This document shows positions 16,768 to 26,171 of a stretch of DNA of 64,000 bases, one piece after another. Numbering within the stretch: the stretch's first letter is position 1; each line of letters opens with the position of its first letter. Source of the DNA: Bacteroidales bacterium. Lineage in GTDB: Bacteria; Bacteroidota; Bacteroidia; Bacteroidales; WCHB1-69. A program made the translations under genes and the position numbers. The notes beneath the pieces were generated by a model. It did no database searches. It was not told the origin of the DNA and was given only the letters and a program-made list of their open reading frames with translations. The stretch is from assembly GCA_017525245.1 (NCBI GenBank), contig JAFXTE010000080.1, positions 62,001 through 126,000 on the forward strand, read 5' to 3'.

Positions 16768-18381
16768 ATGGGTGCAACAAATTGTCCGGAAACCCCGAGA
16801 CAGAAAATGATACAGATGATGTACCTGGTGTACACCGCCATGTTGGCGTTGAATGTCTCTGCTGAGATCCTGAACGCTTTCGTGGTCGTGGATGACACTT
16901 TGGTGACCTCCACCAACATCGCAGCCAACCAGAATGCCAATGACTACCAGTGGTTCATTGGTCAGAAGACGATTTTAGGCGCGAAAGTTGACGAAGCCTA
17001 CGGAAAAGCTCAGATTCTGAAAAAAGAATCCAATGCTATGGTGAAATATATCGAAAAGATGCGTAATGACCTTATTTTCGCTGTCGATGGTGATTCCCTT
17101 GTTGAAGTGGATGGCAAAAAGCAGTTGAAACGGGTTGGCGACATCGTCAGGAAAGATAATTTCGATATTCCTACTGACTATATGATTAACAATGGTCATG
17201 CGAAAGAACTGAAAGCGGAAATTAAGAAGTATAAAGCTAACATTCTGAAACTGGCCAAGAAAGAAGACCAAAAACGTCTTGAAGAAGCTATTGGACTGAA
17301 TGTGGATGCCACTTATACCAAGGATATGAATACCGTTTCTTGGGAAGAGCATAATTTCGACCATATCATCGCTGCCGCTTCCGCCACCTTGTTGAACAAG
17401 ATGATTGGAGAAGTGAAAAACGCTGAGTCGGTGATGCTCAACTACCTCAAGGCTTCCATTAGTGCTGATGATTTCAAGTTCGACAACGTGTCGGGTCGCT
17501 CCATTCCGAAATCCCAGATGGTCTTCTCTGGCGACTCTTACGAGGCTGACATTATCGTGGCTGCTTACGACAGCAAGTCCACCCCGGAGGTTTATTACAA
17601 GATGGGTGTGGATACGCTTACCGAGGAAGGCCTTGGCGGCGCTACGAAGTTGGAAGGTGAGAACGGTCTTGTGAAGTTGAAAATCGGCACAGGTGGCACT
17701 GGAGAACAGAAATACGCTGGTTTGATCAAGATTATGGATCCCAATGGACAACCAAAATATTATGGTTTCAAGGATAAGTACACGGTATTGACCCCGTCTG
17801 CAACCATTGCTGCGGATAAGATGAACGTGCTTTATGCAGGTATCGCAAACCCTGTGTCTGTGTCTGGCCCTGTGGCTCCCGACAAGTTGAGTGTTTCGTT
17901 CCCGGGTTGTAATGCATCCTCCCAAGGCGGTGGCAAATTCAATGTGAGCGTGCCCGCTTCCTTGATTGGTAAGACCGTGACCGCAACTGTTGCCGCAAAA
18001 GTCGGTGAGTCCACAAAGACTATGGGTTCCACCACGTTCCGCGTGAAACGTGTTCCGGATCCCCGTGCCGTATTGGGTGCCAACATCCGTGGTGGCAAAC
18101 GCCCCAAGGCTGAAATTTTGGCTAACCCCGTCATTCGTGCCACAATGGGTGATGACTTTGTGTATGACTTGAAATGGTCAGTTAACTCCTACCGCGTGAT
18201 TCTCGTGGTCAAGGGCATGGAGGAACCCGCCATTGTTTGTCAGGGCGGTGCGCTGAGCGAGAAAGCTAAAGCTGCTATCCAAAAGGCTTCCTCCAACACG
18301 GTCATCTATTTCAGCGACATCAAAGTTTCTTCTGAAGCCGGATCTCGTACGTTGGATGAATTCTCCGTTCGTGTAAGATAG
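16768..18381 (+). CDS. porM: T9SS motor/shaft protein PorM/GldM
   Basis: 537 residues. The start is typical of the family: a short cytoplasmic tail with PETPRQKMIQMMYLVYTAML, a single transmembrane helix, then NVSAEILNAFVVVDDTL. A helical domain (to about 220) and a series of beta-rich domains follow, with RSIPKSQMVFSGDSYEADI near 250 and KYTVLTPSATIAADKMNVLYAG near 330, ending with DIKVSSEAGSRTLDEFSVRVR. It spans the periplasm, connecting the PorL motor to the PorK-PorN ring. Starts 43 bp after porL. Confidence 0.95.
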   Translation: MGATNCPETPRQKMIQMMYLVYTAMLALNVSAEILNAFVVVDDTLVTSTNIAANQNANDYQWFIGQKTILGAKVDEAYGKAQILKKESNAMVKYIEKMRNDLIFAVDGDSLVEVDGKKQLKRVGDIVRKDNFDIPTDYMINNGHAKELKAEIKKYKANILKLAKKEDQKRLEEAIGLNVDATYTKDMNTVSWEEHNFDHIIAAASATLLNKMIGEVKNAESVMLNYLKASISADDFKFDNVSGRSIPKSQMVFSGDSYEADIIVAAYDSKSTPEVYYKMGVDTLTEEGLGGATKLEGENGLVKLKIGTGGTGEQKYAGLIKIMDPNGQPKYYGFKDKYTVLTPSATIAADKMNVLYAGIANPVSVSGPVAPDKLSVSFPGCNASSQGGGKFNVSVPASLIGKTVTATVAAKVGESTKTMGSTTFRVKRVPDPRAVLGANIRGGKRPKAEILANPVIRATMGDDFVYDLKWSVNSYRVILVVKGMEEPAIVCQGGALSEKAKAAIQKASSNTVIYFSDIKVSSEAGSRTLDEFSVRVR

Positions 18382-18403
18382 TAAATCTAAATCAAATACA
18401 ATT

Positions 18404-19345
18404 ATGAAAAAGTTCACATTATTAGCAATGATGCTGTTTGCCGTCAGTTTTGTCATCGCACAGGAGGATGAAACGGAAGGCAGCACCCTGGAACAACCTG
18501 TACGTGCGCCTATGGAATACCCGTGGGAACAGGTCAATATCGGTGATTTTGCCGAACCTATTGCATATCCGCCCGTTCGTCAGGCTGATGTGATGTACTA
18601 TTGGACTGTTTGGCGCACCATTGATTTGCGCGAGAAGATTAACCACCCATTATATTTCCCCTCGGAGCCGCGTGGCACATGGAGAAGCTTGGGACAGACT
18701 ATTTTCGATGCCATTGATATGTCTAACGCAGAGCGCACAGAAGGAGTTCTGCCGGTTTATTCTGACGAGATGTGTACATTCCCGTATTCCCGCGATGAGC
18801 TGCAAGGGTTGATTTCCAACGTGCAGACTATCACCAAAATCGACCTTGAGACAGGTGAGGAAATCGGAGAAGAGGAACTTATCACTCAGTTGGAACCCAA
18901 GGATATTATCTCCTATAATGTGAAGGAGGTTTGGTATTTTGACAAACAGTATTCGACTTTCAGAGTTCAGATCCTCATGCTTCAACCCATCATCGAATAT
19001 GAGAAGCAAAACAATAACAACTCATATTATGATGATGAGAATCAAGATGATGAAGATGTGAAAGGTGTTATGATGAAAAGGAAGCTCGGTTATATTTATT
19101 ACAATGAACTCCGTCCTTTCCTGGCTAAACAAGAAGTGTTTAATGTGAAGAATAACGCCTCCCGCATCTCTTTTGACGACTTGATTACTTGGAAACGTGA
19201 TTTCTCAAGCCTGATTTACAAGGAGTCTAACGTTTATGACCGCCAAATTGACGATTATATTGCCAATTCCCGCGATCAGCGCATTGAATCTGAAAGGATT
19301 ACGGAGAACCTTCGGAAATTCGAGAGCGACCTTTGGGAATTCTAA
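18404..19345 (+). CDS. porN: T9SS ring protein PorN/GldN
   Basis: 313 residues with a signal peptide (MKKFTLLAMMLFAVSFVIAQ). YYWTVWRTIDLREKINHPLYFP near 66-87 and LYNEL-type segments (KLGYIYYNELRPFLAKQEVFN) are hallmarks of the GldN/PorN family. The protein binds PorK to form the periplasmic ring. Twenty-two base pairs after porM and followed by an intrinsic terminator, so porPKLMN reads as a complete operon. Confidence 0.94.
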   Translation: MKKFTLLAMMLFAVSFVIAQEDETEGSTLEQPVRAPMEYPWEQVNIGDFAEPIAYPPVRQADVMYYWTVWRTIDLREKINHPLYFPSEPRGTWRSLGQTIFDAIDMSNAERTEGVLPVYSDEMCTFPYSRDELQGLISNVQTITKIDLETGEEIGEEELITQLEPKDIISYNVKEVWYFDKQYSTFRVQILMLQPIIEYEKQNNNNSYYDDENQDDEDVKGVMMKRKLGYIYYNELRPFLAKQEVFNVKNNASRISFDDLITWKRDFSSLIYKESNVYDRQIDDYIANSRDQRIESERITENLRKFESDLWEF

Positions 19346-19371
19346 TTTGAAACAACTTTTTCATAATTTAG

Positions 19372-19403
19372 AAAAACGGATGCGAAAGTGTCCGTTTTTT
19401 TTA
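19372..19403 (+). terminator. Intrinsic terminator after porN
   Basis: Stem arms AAAACGGA and TCCGTTTT around a short loop, followed by a long T run. The T run merges with the -7 box of the next gene. Confidence 0.75.
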
Positions 19404-19409
19404 TTTTTG
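19402..19409 (+). promoter_or_regulatory. -7 box TATTTTTG for the SDR gene
   Basis: TATTTTTG followed by CAGC, 17 bp before the ATG at 19427 and overlapping the preceding terminator tail. Confidence 0.55.
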
Positions 19410-19426
19410 CAGCAATTCATTTAGCT

Positions 19427-20269
19427 ATGGTTGTCATTATCGGTACAGATGGTTTTTTGGGTGGTCGGATGGTTGCAAAACTTCAGGATGCCGAAGCCCG
19501 GTGTTCGATTTCGGATCTGGAATTGGTTCAATTTACAGATACAGATGAGTTTTTCCAGTTCTTGCCGCTTCATTATCGAGAGGTTGAATGGGTGATATAT
19601 TGTGACAAACGGATTCCGAACGCGGCATTGTCGGTGTTCCGTTATGAGTTTGTGCAGAAACTGTGGACGGTGGCTGCACGCTATTCCGTGCCCTTGCTGT
19701 ATGCTTTTCACCAATCAGTGGAGTTATCTGAGTCTGATTTCCATTCTGATCGGTTTGTCGTGTGGGCAGGACGTCAATATCAGAGCCCCCCGTTTTGGTA
19801 CATTTTCCGGGTAGGCGAGGTTTATGGCCAAAAAGAGGAGGTGCCAGGGGAAAACACCTCCCGTGTCTATGCTTTTTACCGCCAGATTGTTTCACACGGG
19901 GAGGCATTCCTTCCAGAAACAGATTTGATTACGGAAGAAGTAGGTGCTACGAGGGATTATCTGTATGTACAGGATGCGGTGCGAGTGTTCTATTGGTTCA
20001 TGCAGCATCGTCCTGCCAATGGCGTTTATGATCTTGGCAGCGGATTTGAGCGAACCGATTTGGCGGTGGTTAATGCGATTTTCCGCGCTTTGAACCTGCC
20101 TCCACAAATCAGATATACGTCATCGCTCCCTGTGGACTTCATCGGGAAGCCTGAACCGTTCTGCCCCGATTTACATAAATTGCGCGAAATAGGATATAAG
20201 AAACCTTTTTTTTCTGTTGAAAAAGGGGTGAAATCCTTTCTGAGGAGACAGAATAAAGCAGAAAACTAA
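19427..20269 (+). CDS. NAD-dependent epimerase/dehydratase-like protein (extended SDR)
   Basis: 280 residues from MVVIIGTDGFLGG, whose GTDGFLGG is the Rossmann dinucleotide motif. The usual catalytic YxxxK is not clear; the central region reads YSVPLLYAFHQSVELSE. DYLYVQDAVRVFYWFMQ and GVYDLGSGFERTDLAVVN match the substrate-binding half of nucleotide-sugar epimerases. It is probably a nucleotide-sugar or small-molecule SDR of unassigned substrate. The in-frame upstream extension was rejected because it would place the promoter inside the gene. Confidence 0.7.
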   Translation: MVVIIGTDGFLGGRMVAKLQDAEARCSISDLELVQFTDTDEFFQFLPLHYREVEWVIYCDKRIPNAALSVFRYEFVQKLWTVAARYSVPLLYAFHQSVELSESDFHSDRFVVWAGRQYQSPPFWYIFRVGEVYGQKEEVPGENTSRVYAFYRQIVSHGEAFLPETDLITEEVGATRDYLYVQDAVRVFYWFMQHRPANGVYDLGSGFERTDLAVVNAIFRALNLPPQIRYTSSLPVDFIGKPEPFCPDLHKLREIGYKKPFFSVEKGVKSFLRRQNKAEN

Positions 20270-20339
20270 TATATGTTTGATTGTTGAAAAAAATTTTTTA
20301 TTGTTTTTTTTTTCATGTCATTTCATATCAAATATTTTA

Positions 20340-20347
20340 TATCTTTG
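20340..20347 (+). promoter_or_regulatory. -7 box TATCTTTG for recQ
   Basis: TATCTTTG in a very AT-rich stretch 62 bp before the recQ ATG. Confidence 0.55.
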
Positions 20348-20408
20348 TACTTAAATTTGTTGAAGATAAAAAACATTATTTTTTTGTTGAATTTTATATT
20401 ATTCTTGC

Positions 20409-22610
20409 ATGAAGAGAATTACGGATAAAGCTATCTATCAGACATTGAAGACGGTTTTCGGATTTGATACTTTCAAAGGCGACCAGTTGAAAATTATCAA
20501 GACCTTGCTGAAAGGGAAGGATTGTTTTGTGATAATGCCTACCGGTGGTGGTAAATCCATGTGCTATCAGCTTCCCGCGCTAATGAGTGAAGGTACGGCC
20601 ATTGTGATTTCTCCCTTGATAGCGTTGATGAAGAACCAGGTGGATGCCATCCGAACATTCGGCACGGACCGCGGGATTGCGCATTTTCTGAATTCGTCGC
20701 TGAACAAGGCCGAAATCGCAGAGGTGAAAAAAGATTTGCTCTCTGGCAAAACCAAATTGCTATATGTGGCTCCAGAATCTTTGACAAAGGAGGAAAATGT
20801 GAACTTTTTTCAAGACATTAATATATCCTTTTATGCCATTGATGAAGCTCACTGTATCTCTGAATGGGGACATGATTTCCGTCCTGAATACCGCAACATA
20901 CGGAAAATCATCCAACAAATCGGGAAAAATGTCCCGGTGATTGCCCTGACCGCCACAGCCACACCTAAAGTGCAAAGCGACATACAGAAGAATCTTGGTA
21001 TGGACAAGGCGGAGGTGTTCATCTCCTCATTCAACCGTCCGAATTTATATTATGAAATTCGTGAGAAGACGAAAGATGTTGATAAAGATGTTGTTAAGTT
21101 TATCAAAAATCACCCTGGCAAATCGGGTATTATTTATTGCCTGAGCCGTAAAAAAGTGGAAGAATTGGCAGTCTTGTTGCAGGAGAATGGTATTCAAGCG
21201 TTACCGTATCATGCAGGTTTGGACTCCAAAACCCGCGTTCAGAACCAGGATGATTTTCTGATGGAAAAGGCTGACATTATCGTGGCCACCATTGCTTTCG
21301 GAATGGGTATCGACAAACCGGATGTACGTTTTGTGATTCACTACGACATGCCCAAAAGCCTTGAAGGGTATTATCAAGAGACAGGCCGCGCCGGTCGTGA
21401 TGACGGTGAGGGACTTTGCATCGCTTTCTACGACCAAAAAGACCTTAACAAGTTGGAGAAATTCTCAGCAAAGAAATCTGTCTCGGAACAGGAAATCGTG
21501 AAGCAGCTTCTTGCCGAAACCGCTTCATACGCGGAGTCCACCAATTGCCGCAGAAAACATCTGTTGCACTATTTCGGGGAGGATTACAATGAGGAAAATT
21601 GTCATAATTGCGACAATTGCAATCATCCGAAACCGAAAATGGACGCCACCGAACAGATACAGTTGCTTCTGGAGGTGATTCAGGCTGTCAAACAGCAGTT
21701 TAAGGAAGACCAGATTGTTGATATCATTTGCGGTAACAAGACTACGTCCATCTTGAAATTCCACCATGAAAAACTCAAACAGTTCGGTGAAGGCATGGAT
21801 TACGATGCGAAGTTCTGGTCCAATATCGTTCGAGTATCCATTTTCGACAACCTTATCGCCAAAGATATAGAAAATTATGGCCTGCTTAAGATTACGGACA
21901 AAGGTATGAAATATATGACCAATCCTTATCCGATTATGGCCATCAAACCTGTCACAGAAGAAGATGAAGATGATGACGAAGCCGTGGACGCCGTCGCTGG
22001 CAATGTGGAGGAGGCGTTTGACACCGTTCTTTTCAGTCTCCTGAAAGATCTTCGCAAAACCATCTCCAAAGAGGAGAACCTCCCGCCGTTTATCATTTTC
22101 CAGGATCCTTCATTGGAGGATATGTGCATCCAGTACCCGATCACGATGGAGGAGATGACCCGTGTGGTGGGTGTTGGTCCCGGCAAGGCACAGAAATACG
22201 GACGACGCTTCATCGAACTCATCAAACAATACGTCGAGGAGAATGAAATCGAACGTCCGCAGGACTTCGTGCTGAAGACCGTGGCGAAAAAATCCGCCAA
22301 CAAACTCTTTATTATCCAAGGTATTGACCATAAAATCAGCTTCGAAGACATCGCCATTGCCAAAGGTTTGGACATGGACGAACTGCTGACCGAAATTGAG
22401 CACATTGTGGCCTCTGGCGCCAAAATCGACATATCCTATTATATTGACGAGGAAATCGAACCGTATCATCAGGAGGATATCATCGACTATTTCGCCAATG
22501 CGGACACGGATTCCGCAGAAGAGGCGTTGCGCGTGCTTGGCGAGGACGAATACACGTTGGATGAAATTCGGATTATGAGAATCAAGTACTTGTCGGATGT
22601 GGGGAATTAA
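20409..22610 (+). CDS. recQ: ATP-dependent DNA helicase RecQ
   Basis: 733 residues. Superfamily 2 motifs occur in order: [13 protein letters not shown] (motif 0), [16 protein letters not shown] (Walker A), [20 protein letters not shown] (DEAH box with the RecQ-specific aromatic loop), [10 protein letters not shown] (III), [12 protein letters not shown] (IV), and [15 protein letters not shown] (VI). The zinc-binding Cys cluster is [14 protein letters not shown]...CHNCDNC near 382-405, then the RQC winged helix. The C-terminal ~180 residues contain an HRDC-like region and an acidic stretch ([11 protein letters not shown] near 517-527). Acts in recombination and fork repair. Confidence 0.96.
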   Translation: MKRITDKAIYQTLKTVFGFDTFKGDQLKIIKTLLKGKDCFVIMPTGGGKSMCYQLPALMSEGTAIVISPLIALMKNQVDAIRTFGTDRGIAHFLNSSLNKAEIAEVKKDLLSGKTKLLYVAPESLTKEENVNFFQDINISFYAIDEAHCISEWGHDFRPEYRNIRKIIQQIGKNVPVIALTATATPKVQSDIQKNLGMDKAEVFISSFNRPNLYYEIREKTKDVDKDVVKFIKNHPGKSGIIYCLSRKKVEELAVLLQENGIQALPYHAGLDSKTRVQNQDDFLMEKADIIVATIAFGMGIDKPDVRFVIHYDMPKSLEGYYQETGRAGRDDGEGLCIAFYDQKDLNKLEKFSAKKSVSEQEIVKQLLAETASYAESTNCRRKHLLHYFGEDYNEENCHNCDNCNHPKPKMDATEQIQLLLEVIQAVKQQFKEDQIVDIICGNKTTSILKFHHEKLKQFGEGMDYDAKFWSNIVRVSIFDNLIAKDIENYGLLKITDKGMKYMTNPYPIMAIKPVTEEDEDDDEAVDAVAGNVEEAFDTVLFSLLKDLRKTISKEENLPPFIIFQDPSLEDMCIQYPITMEEMTRVVGVGPGKAQKYGRRFIELIKQYVEENEIERPQDFVLKTVAKKSANKLFIIQGIDHKISFEDIAIAKGLDMDELLTEIEHIVASGAKIDISYYIDEEIEPYHQEDIIDYFANADTDSAEEALRVLGEDEYTLDEIRIMRIKYLSDVGN

Positions 22611-22612
22611 AA

Positions 22613-22642
22613 ATGAGGCGATGATACGATGAAACGATGAGC
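22613..22642. repeat. Octamer tandem array (ATGANRCG units)
   Basis: Three full 8-bp units (ATGAGGCG, ATGATACG, ATGAAACG) and a partial fourth, beginning 3 bp after the recQ stop. Same unit family as the arrays at 47.1 and 48.2 kb. Confidence 0.7.
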
Positions 22643-22669
22643 TTAATTTGATAATAGAAAATTAGTAAT

Positions 22670-23413
22670 ATGGAAGAAATTTTTGAAGAGAAGAACGAAG
22701 AAATGAAAAACGAGGTTGTGGAAAATGCCACAACCGTTGTGGATGAGAAAGGTTTTGTGGTGGAAAACAAACCTGAGACATTGCCTGAAAAAGAAGAAAT
22801 CAAGCATTCATGTAAAAAAGACTCTTCAATATGCCACTGGATTGTTGAAGGTGTGCTGTTGCTGGCGGTGATTGCGTTGTTTATTTTGCATTTTACTGGC
22901 ACGAACAAGAAAAGCCAGATTGTGCAGAAACCGGCAGAAGTGGGAACAGGAGAAGTGGTTTTCATCAATATCGACTCTGTGAATGAGAAATACGAAATGG
23001 TGAAGATCCTGAAGGACACATTGGAGGCCGAGCAGCAGAAGCAAGAGGTCGTTTTCAACAATCGTCAGAAGGCGTTGGAGAACAAGGCTGCCAATTTTGA
23101 AAAGAATTACAGCTCAGGTTCGCTGACCCCGCAACAGGCGCAATATGCCCAACAATCGCTTCAGGAAGAGAGCGCGCGTTTACAGCGCGATTACAGTAAC
23201 TATATGGAAGATTTCCAAGCCCGCTATGCTGCAGCATTGGAACAGATGGCAGATTCATTGAACGCTGCTGCCAAACGCGTAAACGCTTCGTACAACGCTT
23301 CATATATTTTCTCCTATCAAGATGGCGGCCAATTGTTGTACGCGGATCCGGCCCACGATATAACAAATGAGGTCATTGAGGAACTGAATCGTTCTTTCAA
23401 GAAGAAAAAGTAG
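22670..23413 (+). CDS. OmpH/Skp-like coiled-coil protein with N-terminal membrane anchor
   Basis: 247 residues. An acidic N-terminal cytoplasmic segment (about 1-57), one transmembrane helix at about 61-81 (IVEGVLLLAVIALFILHF), then a periplasmic Skp-like module: GTGEVVFINIDSVNEKYEM, a long charged coiled coil from about 118 to 205 (QQKQEVVFNNRQKALENKAANF, LQEESARLQRDYSNYMEDF), and a closing strand with VIEELNRSFKKKK. Resembles OmpH family holdase chaperones but is membrane-tethered instead of secreted. Ten base pairs separate it from the MORN-like gene, suggesting an operon. Confidence 0.75.
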   Translation: MEEIFEEKNEEMKNEVVENATTVVDEKGFVVENKPETLPEKEEIKHSCKKDSSICHWIVEGVLLLAVIALFILHFTGTNKKSQIVQKPAEVGTGEVVFINIDSVNEKYEMVKILKDTLEAEQQKQEVVFNNRQKALENKAANFEKNYSSGSLTPQQAQYAQQSLQEESARLQRDYSNYMEDFQARYAAALEQMADSLNAAAKRVNASYNASYIFSYQDGGQLLYADPAHDITNEVIEELNRSFKKKK

Positions 23414-23422
23414 GCTTATTGT

Positions 23423-24001
23423 ATGGAGGAGAATATGGAAAGGAAGACCAGTGGGAAACCGTATGGCGTGACATATATAGTGCTGCTTTGTGTGGCTTTT
23501 GGATTGCTGGGTGCGGCGTTGGCCTGTTTGGCTGTTGCTAATCACAACAAGAAAGATCAAGCTGTAGAAGCGGAAAAAGCTTTTCTGGATAGTCTGCATG
23601 TCTTTCCACCGGTGGATTTTGTGGATTCCCTGTATAATCGTGTTGTACTGAAGAAATATGAGGACGACCAACCCCAGGTTGTGGTCTATTATGTCCCCGA
23701 CAGCGCAGGAAATCCAACTTCAGAAATGGCGCATGAGACCCATTATTACGAAAATCAGCAGAAGTACATAGATGGCAATCTCCATGCGGACAACCGCGAT
23801 GGGTTGTGGTATGCCTATTTTCCAGATGGTACTGTCCAAACGAAGGCTTATTATGTTGACGGCAAGGAAGAGGGACGCTATACTGTCTTTTATTCAAACG
23901 GGAATGTCCGTTATACAGGTGAATACAAAAACGGGCACCAGATTGGTGAATGGCGTTTTTATTCTGAAGACGGAACCTTGGAGCGTACGGAAATGTATTA
24001 G
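23423..24001 (+). CDS. Membrane-anchored MORN-repeat (YwqK-like) protein
   Basis: 192 residues. A hydrophobic segment at about 15-39 (VTYIVLLCVAFGLLGAALACLA) is followed by a C-terminal set of MORN-type repeats: GNLHADNRDGLWYAYFPDGT, KEEGRYTVFYSNGNVRYTG and EYKNGHQIGEWRFYSEDGT. YwqK-family proteins with such repeats are commonly annotated as antitoxins or envelope proteins; no toxin neighbour is present here. Probably co-transcribed with the OmpH-like gene. Confidence 0.75.
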   Translation: MEENMERKTSGKPYGVTYIVLLCVAFGLLGAALACLAVANHNKKDQAVEAEKAFLDSLHVFPPVDFVDSLYNRVVLKKYEDDQPQVVVYYVPDSAGNPTSEMAHETHYYENQQKYIDGNLHADNRDGLWYAYFPDGTVQTKAYYVDGKEEGRYTVFYSNGNVRYTGEYKNGHQIGEWRFYSEDGTLERTEMY

Positions 24002-24103
24002 CTATTGGCTAAACATTTATAAAGAAAAGATGTGAATTAAAATTATATAAGACACTTTAGTAATACAAATAATTATAAATTAATAACTTAACAAATAGAT
24101 TTT

Positions 24104-25480
24104 ATGGAATTACCTTTTGCAGAAGCGTGGAAAATAAAGATGGTTGAACCCATTAAGAAATCCACGAGAGAAGAAAGAGAAAAATGGCTTGATGAAGCCC
24201 ACCAGAACATTTTCATGCTGAAGAGCGATTATGTTTACATTGACCTGTTGACCGATTCTGGTACGGGTGCTATGAGTGACCGTCAGTGGAGCGCCATGAT
24301 GATGGGCGACGAGAGTTACGGCGGTGCACGCTCCTTCTACCATATGAAGGATACTATTACCGAATTGACTGGATTTGAGTTTGTTATCCCGACTCACCAG
24401 GGCCGTGCAGCTGAGAATGTGCTGTTCAGCTATTTGGTGAAGCCCGGTCAAGTCATCCCCGGTAACGCCCACTTTGACACCACGAAGGGCCACATTGAAA
24501 GCCGTAAGGCCTTCGCCATCGATGTCACCGTTCCCGAAGCATACGATACTCAGCTGGAAGTTCCCTTCAAAGGAAATGTCAGCTTGGAGAAGCTGGAGAA
24601 AGTGCTGCAAGAGAACAAGGGCAATGTCCCGTTCATGGTGCTCACCGTCACGAACAACACCGTTGGCGGTCAGCCGGTCAGCATGAAGAATATCCGTGAA
24701 ACCTGCGAACTCTGCCATAAATACGGGGTGCCCGTCAACATCGACAGTGCCCGTTTCATCGAAAACGCTTACTTCATCAAGACCCGCGAGGAAGGTTATG
24801 CTAACAAGACCCTGCGTGAGATTTGCAAGGAGATGTTCAGCTATGCCGACAGCATGACCATGAGCGCCAAGAAGGACGGTCTGGTCAACATGGGCGGTTT
24901 CATCGCCACCAACAAGAAAGAGTGGTACGAAGGCGCCAAACTGTTCTGCATCCCGTTCGAGGGCTTCCTGACGTACGGCGGTATGAACGGTCGCGATATG
25001 GATGCTTTGGCAGTTGGTCTGAAGGAGAACATCGAGTTCGATATGGTAGAGACCCGTATTAAACAGGTGCAGTATCTCGCTGACAAGCTGGATGAATACG
25101 GTATTCCTTACCAGCGTCCTGCCGGCGGTCATGCCATCTTCGTAGATGCCGACAAGGTGCTCACCAACATTCCCAAGGAGGAGTTCCCGGCACAAACGCT
25201 TACTTGCGAGCTTTATCTGGAGGCCGGCATCCGCGCCTGCGAGATCGGTTATGTGCTCGCCGACCGTGACCCCGTGACCCGTGAGAACCGCTTCGGAGGC
25301 AACGACTTCGTGCGCTTGTGCATCCCGCGCCGCGTCTATACGAACAACCACATGGACGTGATCGCTGCTGCCCTCAAGAACGTCTACGACCGCCGTGACA
25401 CTATCAAACGCGGTTTGGAAATCACTTGGGAGGCTGAACTGATGCGCCATTTCACTTGTCAGTTCAAACGCCTTAAGTAA
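24104..25480 (+). CDS. tnaA: Tryptophanase (tryptophan indole-lyase)
   Basis: 458 residues, PLP beta-eliminating lyase; converts L-tryptophan to indole, pyruvate and ammonia. IDLLTDSGTGAMSD and MMMGDESYGGARSFY match the family. PTHQGRAAEN and the PLP Lys motif SAKKDGLVNMGG are present. The distinction from tyrosine phenol-lyase rests on two positions: HFDTTKGH has Asp where phenol-lyases have Thr, and IRACEIGYVL has Ile where phenol-lyases have the substrate-binding Arg. Both favour tryptophanase. No TnaC-like leader peptide or tnaB permease is adjacent. Base composition rises toward the 3' end, as expected for a highly expressed gene. Confidence 0.88.
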   Translation: MELPFAEAWKIKMVEPIKKSTREEREKWLDEAHQNIFMLKSDYVYIDLLTDSGTGAMSDRQWSAMMMGDESYGGARSFYHMKDTITELTGFEFVIPTHQGRAAENVLFSYLVKPGQVIPGNAHFDTTKGHIESRKAFAIDVTVPEAYDTQLEVPFKGNVSLEKLEKVLQENKGNVPFMVLTVTNNTVGGQPVSMKNIRETCELCHKYGVPVNIDSARFIENAYFIKTREEGYANKTLREICKEMFSYADSMTMSAKKDGLVNMGGFIATNKKEWYEGAKLFCIPFEGFLTYGGMNGRDMDALAVGLKENIEFDMVETRIKQVQYLADKLDEYGIPYQRPAGGHAIFVDADKVLTNIPKEEFPAQTLTCELYLEAGIRACEIGYVLADRDPVTRENRFGGNDFVRLCIPRRVYTNNHMDVIAAALKNVYDRRDTIKRGLEITWEAELMRHFTCQFKRLK

Positions 25481-25489
25481 TTGGACACG

Positions 25490-26074
25490 ATGCTTATTGT
25501 AGGGAATGTCCTCGTTTCGGAAGAACTGATCGACAAGTGTTTTTGCTGTGATTTGTCGCAATGCAAAGGTGAATGTTGTGTGGAAGGGGATCTCGGCGCG
25601 CCCGTGGCCCCTGACGAAGTGGCCGAATTAGAGGAAAATTATCCTGATTACCAGAAGTATATGACCGAAGAAGGTGTCGCCGTTGTGGAAAACGGCGGCA
25701 CCTTTGTCTTCAATGGTGATGACTCTTTTGAGACTCCCTTGGTTGACAGCAACAATGCGTGCGCATTTGCCTTTTTTGAAGACGGAATCGCCAAATGTGC
25801 GATAGAAAAGTGCTTTCTAAAAAAGGAAATTTCCTTCAGGAAGCCGATTTCCTGCTATTTATATCCGATTCGGATTAGCCGGGTAGGGGATTACGAAGCA
25901 TTGAACTACGACCACTGGTCTGTCTGCAAGACGGCGGTGGAAAAAGGAAACCAGCTGAAACTCCCCGTTTACCAATTCCTTAAAAATCCGTTGATTGCCA
26001 AATATGGCGAAGATTGGTTCGCGGAATTGGAGGAGATGGTGGCGCTTAGGGAAGAGAATTCTAAAAAACAGTAG
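25490..26074 (+). CDS. DUF3109 family Cys-rich protein
   Basis: 194 residues from ATG 25490. Contains clustered Cys: KCFCCDLSQCKGECCVEGDLG near 17-37, CAFAFFEDGIAKCAIEKCF near 85-103 and a further SCYLYPIRIS. The arrangement is typical of DUF3109/YkgJ-type proteins thought to bind zinc or iron-sulfur. Function unknown. It begins 10 bp after tnaA, so it may be co-transcribed. Confidence 0.82.
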   Translation: MLIVGNVLVSEELIDKCFCCDLSQCKGECCVEGDLGAPVAPDEVAELEENYPDYQKYMTEEGVAVVENGGTFVFNGDDSFETPLVDSNNACAFAFFEDGIAKCAIEKCFLKKEISFRKPISCYLYPIRISRVGDYEALNYDHWSVCKTAVEKGNQLKLPVYQFLKNPLIAKYGEDWFAELEEMVALREENSKKQ

Positions 26075-26100
26075 AGATGTTTCAAGAAACGTCTCTGCTG
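26069..26100. terminator. Strong hairpin between DUF3109 and dnaN
   Basis: A 15-bp stem (CAGTAGAGATGTTTC paired with GAAACGTCTCTGCTG, including two G-U pairs) that spans the DUF3109 stop. A run of six A precedes it on the plus strand and no T run follows, so orientation as a terminator is uncertain. Confidence 0.5.
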
Positions 26101-26110
26101 AGAAAAAATC

Positions 26111-26144
26111 TTTGTCCGCGCATATCCTTATTTTTGTATTTTTG
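26111..26144 (+). promoter_or_regulatory. Promoter of dnaN (TTTG, 22 bp, TATTTTTG)
   Basis: TTTG at 26111-26114 and TATTTTTG at 26137-26144, separated by 22 bp; an overlapping second TATTTTTG lies at 26129-26136. The start codon is 27 bp downstream. Confidence 0.6.
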
Positions 26145-26171
26145 CAGTTTGAAATAAATTAGGTAATTAAT

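Noticed and set aside
24104..25480. Tyrosine phenol-lyase assignment
   Set aside because: The Arg and Thr that phenol-lyases need for tyrosine are replaced by Ile and Asp as in tryptophanase.
24110..25561. Long open frame antisense to tnaA (over 480 codons)
   Set aside because: It mirrors the tnaA codons exactly; its translation is low-complexity with no motif, whereas the plus frame has complete tryptophanase motifs. High-GC third positions keep the opposite frame open.
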